Virus record (IMG/VR): IMGVR_UViG_3300042691_011952
Span: 1-30,886 of that record
Direction: 5' to 3' (one strand)
Length of the DNA: 30,886 nucleotides
Source: a virus
Shown: positions 16,534 through 26,945 of the stretch, in pieces
How the letters are laid out: each line of letters opens with the position of its first letter
How positions within the stretch are numbered: position 1 is the stretch's first letter
Notes under the pieces: generated by a model
Databases searched by the model: none
Seen by the model: only the letters and a program-made list of their open reading frames with translations
What the model was told of the DNA's origin: nothing
Position numbers and translations under genes: made by a program

Positions 16534-17781
16534 ATGAAAAAGAAATTATTACCTTGGATAATAGCCTTATCTGCATTATCAGTTTCAGGATCGGCTGCTT
16601 TTTATTCTGTTACAGGACTTGGTAAAATGTTTGCTGGTGCATCATTACAAGTAATGGTTTTAGCAGGAAGTTTAGAATTTGCTAAACTTGTTACAGCCTC
16701 ACTATTATATCAGTATTGGAAAAAGCTGAAGCTTGGTTTGAAACTATACCTATCAATAGCAACACTTATATTAATAATTATAACATCCGCAGGGATATAT
16801 GGATTCTTGTCTTCTGCTTATCAAGAAACATCATTCAAAGTACAGAATCAGGATAAAAATATTCAGATCCTTGATAAAAATATTTCAATAATAAAGACAG
16901 AGATTACTAATTACGAATCACAGATAAAACAAAAGAATGATAGACTTGGACAATTAACTACTATAAGAACAAATCTACAATCAACACAGGATGTACTTAT
17001 AGAAAAATCAAAATCAACTAATGCAGTACGTCAACAAATAAAAGATGTTGACGGAGAAATAAAAAGAATGGATTCAGAGATATCAGTATTAAATGATTCA
17101 ATATCATCTAAAAATACTAGGATATCATCAATTGAGCAAGAAAAGTTTGGCGTTTCTTCTAATGCAGATCTTGCTAAAGAGGTTGGACCATTAAAATATA
17201 TTGCAAAATTAACAGGAAGCGATATAGACAGTGTGGTTAACTGGTACATAATAATTTTGATGCTAGTTTTTGATCCTTTGGCTATTGCTTTAGTTATTGC
17301 TGCTAACTTTGCATTTGAAATGAATGAGGAAAAAGAAAATAAAAAAGAAGAAGATATGGAAGAAAAAGAAAGCTCTATAAAAAGAATCTGGAAAAATATA
17401 ACTAGAAGGAGAAAAAAAGATATAGCTCAAGAAGAAGATATAATCTCACAAGATTTAACAAATGAAAATGAAAATATCTTAGTAGAAGACGAAGAACATA
17501 TTATAGATTATTCCAATCTAGAAACGGAAAAAAATGAGGAAATAGAAGAATCTATTATAAACGAAACTTCACTAGAAACAGAAAAAGAAGAGTTAATATT
17601 AGAAGATACTAAAAAAGAGGAAAATAAAGAAGAGAAACCGGATAAATATGATAAGGATTTAAAAGTTCCTAATAGATTAAAAAGTACAAGGGATAAATTT
17701 AGAGGAAATCCTGACGTAAAAAACTCTAGAGAGGGTCTAAGAAATAAAACGGATGATTCAAATCCATTAAATTTAAGATGA
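16534..17781 (+). CDS. Polytopic membrane protein with long periplasmic-type coiled coil
   Basis: 415 residues from the ATG at 16534. An in-frame GTG at 16516 lies in the terminator T-tract and is less likely. Three hydrophobic segments come first (about 6-24, 38-60, 70-92), with GSAAFYSVTGLGKMFAGAS and LAGSLEFAKLVTASLLYQYW. A coiled coil follows at about 100-205, then a fourth membrane segment (237-262, with FDPLAIALVIAANFAF) and a long, very acidic, Lys/Glu-rich cytoplasmic tail. I recall this arrangement in proteins of unknown function from several marine and Bacteroidota T4-like phages. It could sense or remodel the host envelope. The end overlaps the next gene by ATGA. Confidence 0.88.
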   Translation: MKKKLLPWIIALSALSVSGSAAFYSVTGLGKMFAGASLQVMVLAGSLEFAKLVTASLLYQYWKKLKLGLKLYLSIATLILIIITSAGIYGFLSSAYQETSFKVQNQDKNIQILDKNISIIKTEITNYESQIKQKNDRLGQLTTIRTNLQSTQDVLIEKSKSTNAVRQQIKDVDGEIKRMDSEISVLNDSISSKNTRISSIEQEKFGVSSNADLAKEVGPLKYIAKLTGSDIDSVVNWYIIILMLVFDPLAIALVIAANFAFEMNEEKENKKEEDMEEKESSIKRIWKNITRRRKKDIAQEEDIISQDLTNENENILVEDEEHIIDYSNLETEKNEEIEESIINETSLETEKEELILEDTKKEENKEEKPDKYDKDLKVPNRLKSTRDKFRGNPDVKNSREGLRNKTDDSNPLNLR

Positions 17782-18362
17782 TTGGAAAAGTTTACACAAC
17801 AGATCAAAGGTACATAAAGCACCTAGAATGTAATCCTTCAGTTTATAGAAGGGTATATTTTCAGTCATGTAATTTGGACGTAAGAGATGGGGCAAATATA
17901 CTTTCGAGTGTATCTCTTTGTGATTTTAAATTGGAATCATTAGGAAGCTCTGAAATAGGTGGATGCGGAGGTTCACTTAAGAAAAGCATAACACTAGGAC
18001 CAAATATTAATTATACACTTAATGCTCCTGAGATTGGACAAGCTCAAGGGGAGGTTCAGATGATAGTTGTTAAGGTTAAATATCAAAAAGATTGTCCAGA
18101 CGACCAAAGATTCCTAACATGGGAGTATAAAGGAGAGACATATCCGATAAGAAGTCTTATGATTTTAACAGGTAGAACCGAACCCGAAATACCTTGGCAA
18201 GGATGGGATCTTAGTTATTATTCTAATAATCCTCCCACTCCTGCTTTTAGTCCTCACATATATCCAACTCCCGCCTCACCGAATCTTTCGTTTGGTGGTA
18301 TTATGTTTAGTAATATTAACGATACATATAGTATGGAATTAGAAATATTTGTTTTTAACTAA
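17778..18362 (+). CDS. Fibre-region protein, copy 1 of a paralogous pair
   Basis: 194 residues, predicted beta-rich, with no signal peptide. It contains YFQSCNLDVRDGANILSSVS, KVKYQKDCPDDQRFLTWEYK and LMILTGRTEPEIPWQGWDL. The next gene product has matching segments in the same order, including FQRCNLQV..., LTILTGNSNYIFGGWDL and the paired cysteines, so the two are paralogs. Both lie directly upstream of the tail fibre gene and could be fibre connectors, chaperones or small fibre parts. That role is inferred from position only. ATGA overlap with the gene before and TAATG overlap with the gene after. Confidence 0.8.
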   Translation: MIGKVYTTDQRYIKHLECNPSVYRRVYFQSCNLDVRDGANILSSVSLCDFKLESLGSSEIGGCGGSLKKSITLGPNINYTLNAPEIGQAQGEVQMIVVKVKYQKDCPDDQRFLTWEYKGETYPIRSLMILTGRTEPEIPWQGWDLSYYSNNPPTPAFSPHIYPTPASPNLSFGGIMFSNINDTYSMELEIFVFN

Positions 18363-18916
18363 TGGCTACACCACCTATAGTATGTAATACAATACAATTT
18401 GAAGGGGCTATATTTCAAAGATGTAACCTTCAGGTTGTTAGAGGTACAACGGTTTTAAGAGACATAAGCCTTTGTGATACAGATATAGTTCTTAATAATT
18501 ACTCATCTTTTAGTGGATGCGTTTACGGGAACTCCTCACTTCTTCTTAGCGGAGCTGGACTAAACAATGTTGATTTTGTAATGATAAAAGCAACATACCC
18601 AAACACATTACCTGTATCTAATAGATTTATAAATATTCTATACAATGGTAATTATTTACCTATGGCTAATTTAACTATTCTAACGGGAAATAGCAATTAC
18701 ATATTTGGTGGATGGGATTTAGATCCTAACGGAAGCGATATAGAATCCCCTTATTTTGAACAAGGAGGAATGCTACTATACAATCCACATTCAGTAAGAG
18801 TGAACATTGAAGTAATAATAGGGGAAGGTAATGTTTCACCTGAGATAACAGATTATCTTGTTAATGAAGATGGATCGATATTAGTAAACGAGGACGGTGA
18901 CTTTTTAATCCTTTAA
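18362..18916 (+). CDS. Fibre-region protein, copy 2 of a paralogous pair
   Basis: 184 residues, paralogous to the preceding product (shared FQ-CNL, SLCD, a central strand region, the ILTG motif and GWDL). It lacks the Pro-rich insert near the end of copy 1 and instead ends in a short duplication, LVNEDGSI then LVNEDGDFLIL. This is a compact repeat of the kind I recall at the ends of phage fibre and head proteins. No signal peptide or membrane segment. Start and previous stop overlap (TAATG). The fibre gene starts 16 bases later. Confidence 0.8.
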   Translation: MATPPIVCNTIQFEGAIFQRCNLQVVRGTTVLRDISLCDTDIVLNNYSSFSGCVYGNSSLLLSGAGLNNVDFVMIKATYPNTLPVSNRFINILYNGNYLPMANLTILTGNSNYIFGGWDLDPNGSDIESPYFEQGGMLLYNPHSVRVNIEVIIGEGNVSPEITDYLVNEDGSILVNEDGDFLIL

Positions 18917-18932
18917 ATAAATTATAAATTAG

Positions 18933-21821
<2,889 letters not shown>

Positions 21822-21841
21822 AAAATTAAAAAAATAACTAT

Positions 21842-22894
21842 ATGGCAAGAGTAAGAAGAATAAACGTAAGTCAGGTAGAGGGAGATTATTCGAACGATTC
21901 AGATAAAAGACCAAACGGTGAAATGGGTCTTTATGAAGATGGAAACGGTGGATTTGATCTAGTAATACATGATGGCGTAAATGGTACTGTTGATAACAAG
22001 GTTTTAGGAAAGGGTAAACTTTATGGGCATAATGAGGATAGCGGGGATGGATCTGGATTTGATACCATTAAATTAATACCAGATATTGGTTTATACGATT
22101 CCGGAAGTCATCAATATATTATAGTTGATCCAACTGCACCGAATCATATTCATTTAAGACCTGGTGGAGACCCAGATAGCTCTAATTCAGATATTTTCTT
22201 AGGTGCAGAAAATACTAACGTAAAAGTTAGCGATCAGTACGATACAGTTTCTATTAATTCAGGAGGAAATTCTCAATGGTTATTTTCTTCTGATAATACC
22301 CTATCACTACCAGGAGGGGGTTTAATAGATGGATCAGATAGTAATGTTGAAGTTAGAGGAATGAATAACTTTAATGTTGAAGCATCTAGTAATTTTAATA
22401 TTGTAACAAATAGTCAAGATGTTACAAATTATCAATGGATATTTAAAGACGACGGAAATCTGCAATTTCCTAATAACACTTTACAGAATACAGCTTGGAC
22501 CGGCGGTAGAGTTGTAGAAGCTCCTCTAAGCAGTATAGGATCGGTTGGTGATTTAGAAGGAGATTTATCTTTTAATTCTTCATATCTATATTACTGTACA
22601 GAAAATTACGGAGGAACACAATATCCAGTAGTTCATGGGGCTAGTTCTTCAGCTGATGGAGTAAACACAGGTTACCTAGTATTTGATAACTATCAACTAC
22701 CTCAAGTTGGATGGCAGGTAAATTACGGAGGAAATTCTGCTATAATAGATCAAGTAAATACATCCACGCCAGGATTCTATATAGTATTTGTTAGTACTAC
22801 TCTTGTGATACCTGGAAATGCTACATTCTCTTGGGGTCCTTTACCTTCAACTAATATTTGGAAAAGAATTGGATGGAGTAATGATACTTGGTAA
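21842..22894 (+). CDS. Second tail fibre-like protein
   Basis: 350 residues, rich in Gly, Asn, Ser and Asp. The middle has the repeated strand pattern of phage fibres: HIHLRPGGDPD, DIFLGAENTNVKVS, WLFSSDNTLSLPGGG and WIFKDDGNLQFPNNT. The end has GDLEGDLSFNSSYLYYCTEN and finishes IWKRIGWSNDTW, a C-terminal pattern I recall from tail fibres of marine T4-like phages. Together these suggest a trimeric beta-helical fibre, perhaps the distal part linked to the preceding large fibre. It starts 20 bases after the large fibre gene ends. Confidence 0.82.
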   Translation: MARVRRINVSQVEGDYSNDSDKRPNGEMGLYEDGNGGFDLVIHDGVNGTVDNKVLGKGKLYGHNEDSGDGSGFDTIKLIPDIGLYDSGSHQYIIVDPTAPNHIHLRPGGDPDSSNSDIFLGAENTNVKVSDQYDTVSINSGGNSQWLFSSDNTLSLPGGGLIDGSDSNVEVRGMNNFNVEASSNFNIVTNSQDVTNYQWIFKDDGNLQFPNNTLQNTAWTGGRVVEAPLSSIGSVGDLEGDLSFNSSYLYYCTENYGGTQYPVVHGASSSADGVNTGYLVFDNYQLPQVGWQVNYGGNSAIIDQVNTSTPGFYIVFVSTTLVIPGNATFSWGPLPSTNIWKRIGWSNDTW

Positions 22895-22923
22895 TAATTA
22901 CAAAGGATTCTAAAAAAAGAATG

Positions 22924-22933
22924 GATATATACT
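22924..22933 (+). promoter_or_regulatory. GATATATACT promoter-like motif
   Basis: GATATATACT lies 17 bases before the ATG at 22951, in the 56-base gap after the second fibre gene. The sequence equals that at 16519, and the spacing to ATG equals that of the motif at 452. Confidence 0.4.
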
Positions 22934-22950
22934 AAAAAAGCGAATAACAA

Positions 22951-25260
22951 ATGGAAAAAAATATTAATCCAGAGATCAATAGATTAAATATGGAGACTTC
23001 TAAAAACGCTGCTGATTCTCTTAGAGAATGGGCTGGTTTAGGGTCAGAGAAAAAACCTGTTGCATCTACTTTCCTTAGTGGTTCAACAGCTCAGATGCTT
23101 AAGGAATCACAAATGCCTGATATTTCAACTAAGCCTAAAAATAGTGTTGTTTTTAGTTTTGGACTAGTTAATACAGTTTCTGCTTTAAAAAATTCTTCTA
23201 TGGGAGATCTTCCTGCAGGTAAAATTCTTCTTGAAAAGTATGAGCATCTATTACTAGGTAAAGGAATTTCTGAAGCTTTTATAATTGAAGGATTATTAAA
23301 CGATCTTAGATCTTTTTCTTGGGAAAATTCAGTAGCTCCTGTTTTAGAAAACTTAACTAATATTTTCGAAAACAGAAGAAGAGAAATAGAGGTTGTTAAA
23401 GCATATGAATCAATAAAAAATGCTCCAGGAAGAGAACTTTTCTCAGATGCTACTGGTCAAATGAAAAACTGGTTACTAGCAGAAAACAAATCTAGCGATA
23501 CTCTTGTACATGGACTTAAAAGCTTTGGATTTAATCCACTAGTAAGAAACCTAGTTAGCTTTCTATCTTTGTATGAGAATGATAATTCTAGCAAGTTCCA
23601 TTTAGGTTTTGATAACAACGTTTGTAACATAGATAATCTTTACTCTCCTATTACAGTTAACGAGAACGAGACATTATTTTATTCTTCTGGAAAATTCTTA
23701 AAGATTGATCACGAGTCAGGTGTTCTTCAAGAATGTAACATGGACGAAGTACCAGAAGAACTTGCTGATAAGGCTCAAATAGTTAGCGATAGAGACGTAA
23801 AAATTGATAACAATAAGATTTCATTAAATATTGGAAATAATAAGGTAGAGATCATATTTACTAACGAATCTAAAGAGATTTATTTTGACGGTAAAAGAAT
23901 AAATGAATCAGATCTTCCTGTTGCTGTTAGTGTTAGTACTAATAACTTATTAGAAAGCTCTAACCACAAAATAAATAAAGCTGTTTTTATAGCTAAGAAC
24001 GCTGAAGATATCGTTGATATTGATTTTGGTAAAAAAATAAAATCTAAAGTATACGAAAACGTAGAAGTTAATATCTTTAAAACTGAATCAGGAATTTACG
24101 TACAAACAGTTAATCCTGCTATGAGATTAAACAAAATCTACGAAGCTAATGCAACTCAAGCTATTACTATAGTTAAGGATTTCATTAAATATGACATCTC
24201 TGAATCATTAACAGAATTCTTAGAAGGTGAACAAGCTTTCTTAAGTGTTATGAAAAATGACAAGAATGAAATAATTAAAAATGTAGAAGTTCTAGAAAGC
24301 CAACTTAGAAAATTAGATATAGCTAAGAAAGAAAATCCTTTACTTGCTAAGTCTGACGAGCTTATAGCTTTAGAAGAAGGAATTCACGATGAAATTTCAT
24401 CACTTCAAGACAGATGGAATCAAATTAACTTAGAGATTTCAAGATTTGAAAGTAAAGCTAAAGAAGTACCTTCCGTTAATGAAGATCTTGGTTATCCTAT
24501 TGATACAGAGGTTAGAATTAAAAGAAATGGAAATAAAGGTAGAGTTATTGGAGTAGATGGAAGCTCTAAAACATATACTATTCTTTTCAAAGAAGGTAAG
24601 ACAGGAGAATATTTCTTCTCTGATGTTGAAGATCTAGATGATGAAATCGACAGATATGATATCAAAACTCCAGATCTTGATTTAGAATACACTAACGAAT
24701 CTAATCAGAACTTTGCAAATGCTCCAGGAAATAGAGGTGGATCTCATAGAGATTCTAGAATCGAAAGTCTTTCTAAAAAGCATATGGCTCAAGCTCCAGA
24801 TAAAAAAACAGGATCTTCTTCTAAGTTTATAAACAACGAAAAAGGAACTATGGCAGGTTTACCAAAGAGTGGTAAATCAGCACCTTTAACTGGCAGAGGA
24901 GTTAAATCTAAAACTTCAAATATGGCAGATCTTCCACACAAAGGAAAAGGTGGAAGTGGAAAAAAATTCATAGACAATTTAGAAAATCTTGATTTAGCTA
25001 AAGCACCAAGTGCATCTTTAAAAGGATCAGCTAGATTTATTCAAGATCTTAAAAATATGAATTTAGCAGAAAACCAAAAGAATTCACATATTGAAAAAGC
25101 TCCTAAAGGTAAATCCGAAAAATCTAAAAAGTTTATGGAAGACGAAGACGACTTTAACTTTGCAGATGCACACGGAAATAGCAAAAAGAATGGTAAAAGA
25201 TTTGCAGAAAGCGATAAAGTAGCAAATCTTTCTTCTGCACCCAGAACAAAAAAAAAGTAA
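22951..25260 (+). CDS. Large protein with C-terminal 23-residue repeats (zero-frame product)
   Basis: 769 residues. The N-terminal 330 residues are mixed helical and strand, with no family I recognise. Around residues 420-500 lies a coiled-coil stretch, then a small SH3/KOW-like beta segment (about 513-560, with EVRIKRNGNKGRVIGVDG). The C-terminal 180 residues consist of about eight short repeats, each starting with a hydrophobic residue plus A-x-A-P (FANAP, MAQAP, MADLP, LAKAP, IEKAP) and containing Gly/Ser/Lys then K-[FR]-F-[IM]. Repeat starts are 66-72 bases apart, apart from one short unit. The tail is strongly basic, so it may bind DNA or another virion protein. Followed in the window by the late sigma, head-completion and portal genes. 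Ends at a slippery A-run. Confidence 0.85.
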   Translation: MEKNINPEINRLNMETSKNAADSLREWAGLGSEKKPVASTFLSGSTAQMLKESQMPDISTKPKNSVVFSFGLVNTVSALKNSSMGDLPAGKILLEKYEHLLLGKGISEAFIIEGLLNDLRSFSWENSVAPVLENLTNIFENRRREIEVVKAYESIKNAPGRELFSDATGQMKNWLLAENKSSDTLVHGLKSFGFNPLVRNLVSFLSLYENDNSSKFHLGFDNNVCNIDNLYSPITVNENETLFYSSGKFLKIDHESGVLQECNMDEVPEELADKAQIVSDRDVKIDNNKISLNIGNNKVEIIFTNESKEIYFDGKRINESDLPVAVSVSTNNLLESSNHKINKAVFIAKNAEDIVDIDFGKKIKSKVYENVEVNIFKTESGIYVQTVNPAMRLNKIYEANATQAITIVKDFIKYDISESLTEFLEGEQAFLSVMKNDKNEIIKNVEVLESQLRKLDIAKKENPLLAKSDELIALEEGIHDEISSLQDRWNQINLEISRFESKAKEVPSVNEDLGYPIDTEVRIKRNGNKGRVIGVDGSSKTYTILFKEGKTGEYFFSDVEDLDDEIDRYDIKTPDLDLEYTNESNQNFANAPGNRGGSHRDSRIESLSKKHMAQAPDKKTGSSSKFINNEKGTMAGLPKSGKSAPLTGRGVKSKTSNMADLPHKGKGGSGKKFIDNLENLDLAKAPSASLKGSARFIQDLKNMNLAENQKNSHIEKAPKGKSEKSKKFMEDEDDFNFADAHGNSKKNGKRFAESDKVANLSSAPRTKKK
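24712..25245 (+). repeat. Protein-level tandem repeat of about 23 residues
   Basis: Repeat starts by codon position: 24712 FANAP, 24784 MAQAP, 24850 MAGLP, 24922 MADLP, 24994 LAKAP, 25063 LAENQ (short), 25090 IEKAP, 25159 FADAH, 25228 LSSAP. Spacing is 66-72 bases except for the 27-base unit. The DNA itself is diverged, so the repeat is old and kept at protein level. Confidence 0.85.
25248..25260 (+). other. Candidate -1 frameshift / transcriptional slippage site A9-G-TAA
   Basis: A run of nine A (25248-25256) followed by G and TAA. In the gene frame the last two sense codons are AAA AAG, so the heptamer A AAA AAG (25251-25257), the classic dnaX -1 slippery site, is in the correct phase directly before the stop. 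After -1 slippage the next codons are GTA ATT AGA and the frame stays open to 25511. An A-run of this length can also cause RNA polymerase slippage. Confidence 0.6.
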
Positions 25261-25511
25261 TTAGAGAATCAATAAATGAGTCTATTGCCAAAGACCCAGA
25301 CGAGGGTGTTGGTAATAGACTCAATTTTGTTTTAGACGATTTAAAAGATTGTTTAGAAAAAATCAAAGAATTAGAAACTTCTAGTGAAGAAAACGGTAAG
25401 ATAGGTATAGACACAATTAGAAATTCGAGGAAAAATTTGGAAGAATTAAGGGTTAATTTAGAAAAACAGATAGAAAAACTCCAAAATAATATTCCACAAC
25501 AAGAAGAATGA
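25257..25511 (+). CDS. -1-frame extension of the repeat protein
   Basis: 84 codons starting VIRESINESIAKD and then helical and acidic, with LNFVLDDLKDCLEKIKELE and a second helix with NLEELRVNLEKQIEKLQ, ending NIPQQEE. The pattern is a coiled-coil hairpin. The frame has no ATG or GTG start; the first TTG lies deep inside it. It therefore most likely depends on the slippery run just before it, giving an 853-residue fusion. Otherwise it is translated from a rare start such as ATT, or one A was lost in the sequence. It ends with an ATGA overlap with the late sigma gene. Confidence 0.6.
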   Translation, partial: VIRESINESIAKDPDEGVGNRLNFVLDDLKDCLEKIKELETSSEENGKIGIDTIRNSRKNLEELRVNLEKQIEKLQNNIPQQEE

Positions 25512-25864
25512 TATACGTAAAAAACAAAGAGCTAAAAAGAGCTCTCCTCGAAAGCAAAGAAAAAGGTCAGCTAACAGACGAGACCGTTAAGATGTTTACA
25601 CTTATAGTAAACGGAATGTCCAAGACACATTCTTACAGAGATAACGAAGATAAAGAAGATTGTATATCTTCAGGACTCGAAGATCTAGTTAAGTATTGGA
25701 ACAGATACGATCCTGCAAAGTCTGATAATCCTTTTGCCTTTATATCCCAGATAGCACATAACGGAATGAAAAAAGGCTGGAAAAAAATTCATCCACCTAA
25801 ATCACCAAAGACTATTCCCTTTTCAAGAATAGTAAGAGAAGAGAATTCCAATTATAATGTATAA
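25508..25864 (+). CDS. 55: Late-transcription sigma factor, gp55-like
   Basis: 118 residues (T4 gp55: 185). The N-terminus MIYVKNKELKRALLESKEKG matches the gp55 start with YVNNKELLQAII. This is followed by LIVNGMSKTHSY, like LIAEGLSKRFNF, then KEDCISSGLEDLVKYWNRYD, and finally NPFAFISQIAHNGMKKGWKK, like [20 protein letters not shown]. gp55 is a reduced sigma factor that binds RNA polymerase core and recognises the TATAAATA late box, with the sliding clamp and a co-activator. Perfect TATAAATA boxes occur in this window. The C-terminal part of T4 gp55 after this region is shorter here. ATGA overlap with the preceding frame. Confidence 0.88.
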   Translation: MIYVKNKELKRALLESKEKGQLTDETVKMFTLIVNGMSKTHSYRDNEDKEDCISSGLEDLVKYWNRYDPAKSDNPFAFISQIAHNGMKKGWKKIHPPKSPKTIPFSRIVREENSNYNV

Positions 25865-25866
25865 TT

Positions 25867-26352
25867 GTGGACATAAAAAAATTAAAGCCCAACGGGAAAT
25901 GGAAATCCGGTAAATATGCACCGGTCAATACTGAAAAGTATATTGGGGATATACACAATATAATCTATAGAAGTTCCTGGGAAAGAAAATTTTGTCAATA
26001 TTGTGACATTAATCCAAACATAACTAAATGGAGTTCAGAACCAACTGGAATTCCTTATTGGAGTCCTATAGATAAGAAAGAGCACAAATATTTTGTAGAT
26101 TACTACATTCAAGTAAAGAAGGGTGATGTTTTAGAAAACTGGTTTATAGAAATAAAGCCAGAGGATCAGTATGCACTTAATAAAAGACCAAAAGAACCTG
26201 TAGGTAACTTGACAGAGAAAAAGATAAGGTCTTATAACGAAAAACTCAAGACGTGGATAACAAATAGAGCTAAGTTTGAAGCAGCAACTAGATTTGCTGA
26301 ATCTAGAGGATACAAATTCGGTGCTATCAACGAAAGCTTTATAATGAGATGA
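25867..26352 (+). CDS. 4: Head completion nuclease, gp4-like (TnsA-type)
   Basis: 161 residues from a GTG start two bases after the sigma factor stop. It has the TnsA-like restriction-nuclease pattern: YRSSWERKFCQYCD (E39), the loop WSSEPTGIPYWSP, HKYFVDYYIQV (D78) and WFIEIKPED (E95, K97). This matches T4 gp4, needed to complete DNA-filled heads so that tails can join. In T4 it lies near other head-completion genes, and here it lies between the late sigma gene and the portals. The nuclease residues are intact, so it could trim DNA at the head opening. The end overlaps the next start (ATGA). Confidence 0.9.
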   Translation: MDIKKLKPNGKWKSGKYAPVNTEKYIGDIHNIIYRSSWERKFCQYCDINPNITKWSSEPTGIPYWSPIDKKEHKYFVDYYIQVKKGDVLENWFIEIKPEDQYALNKRPKEPVGNLTEKKIRSYNEKLKTWITNRAKFEAATRFAESRGYKFGAINESFIMR

Positions 26353-26945
26353 TACCGCCATTTAGAAAAAAGTTCGACGACTACAAATTTTCAGTTTCTG
26401 GATTAACTTCTCTTCCTGAAGAATCATTTATGCACTGGGTAAAAAATTATGTAAATAAAAACTCCCAATTTAATCCATTAAATTTTTTACAAGGAAAGGT
26501 TTACTCATTTTCTTATAATGACAAACTAGAACCAGGTAAAAAGTTTATAAATAAAAGACCTGTTATTTTTTTTACTGGATACGACAACTACGAAAAGAAA
26601 AATCTTTTCACTGGATTAGATCTTGTTTTAATACCACCAATTTTTAGATTATCTTTCTTTGAAAGAGTGCAAAGTGTATTTCAAGATCAGATAGAAAGAA
26701 ACTTACAGAAAGAAGAGAACGGAGACGGTAGAGATCAAGCTCCTCTTAGAACTGAGTATCAAATAATGGAAACAATTCTTAAAGGTATTCCCTATAAACA
26801 TGCTTATAGATCATGGGATTTAAAAAAAGTTAGAGATGTTATGGAAATTCCTTTTGAAGATTGGACTAGAATAATATATCTGGATACTCGTTCAATTGAA
26901 GGGACCCAGTTAAATGAGATATATAATAAAAATTCAAAAGTTTAA
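26349..26945 (+). CDS. Conserved-type protein of unknown role, between gp4-like and portal genes
   Basis: 198 residues. It contains a central beta domain with FLQGKVYSFSYNDKLEPG, then RPVIFFTGYDN, GLDLVLIPPIFRLSFFERVQ and a C-terminal helical part with KVRDVMEIPFEDWTRIIYLD. The motif of pulling strands plus LIPP and R-L-hydrophobic recalls a small SH3-like protein seen in other T4-like phages, but I cannot name it. It does not resemble T4 gp53. Overlaps the gp4-like stop by ATGA and the portal start by TAATG, so it is probably co-translated with head genes. Confidence 0.8.
   Translation: MIPPFRKKFDDYKFSVSGLTSLPEESFMHWVKNYVNKNSQFNPLNFLQGKVYSFSYNDKLEPGKKFINKRPVIFFTGYDNYEKKNLFTGLDLVLIPPIFRLSFFERVQSVFQDQIERNLQKEENGDGRDQAPLRTEYQIMETILKGIPYKHAYRSWDLKKVRDVMEIPFEDWTRIIYLDTRSIEGTQLNEIYNKNSKV

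Noticed and set aside
25276-25335. Short ATG frame just after the repeat protein
   Set aside because: It stops after 19 codons; the overlapping -1 frame is longer and better composed.
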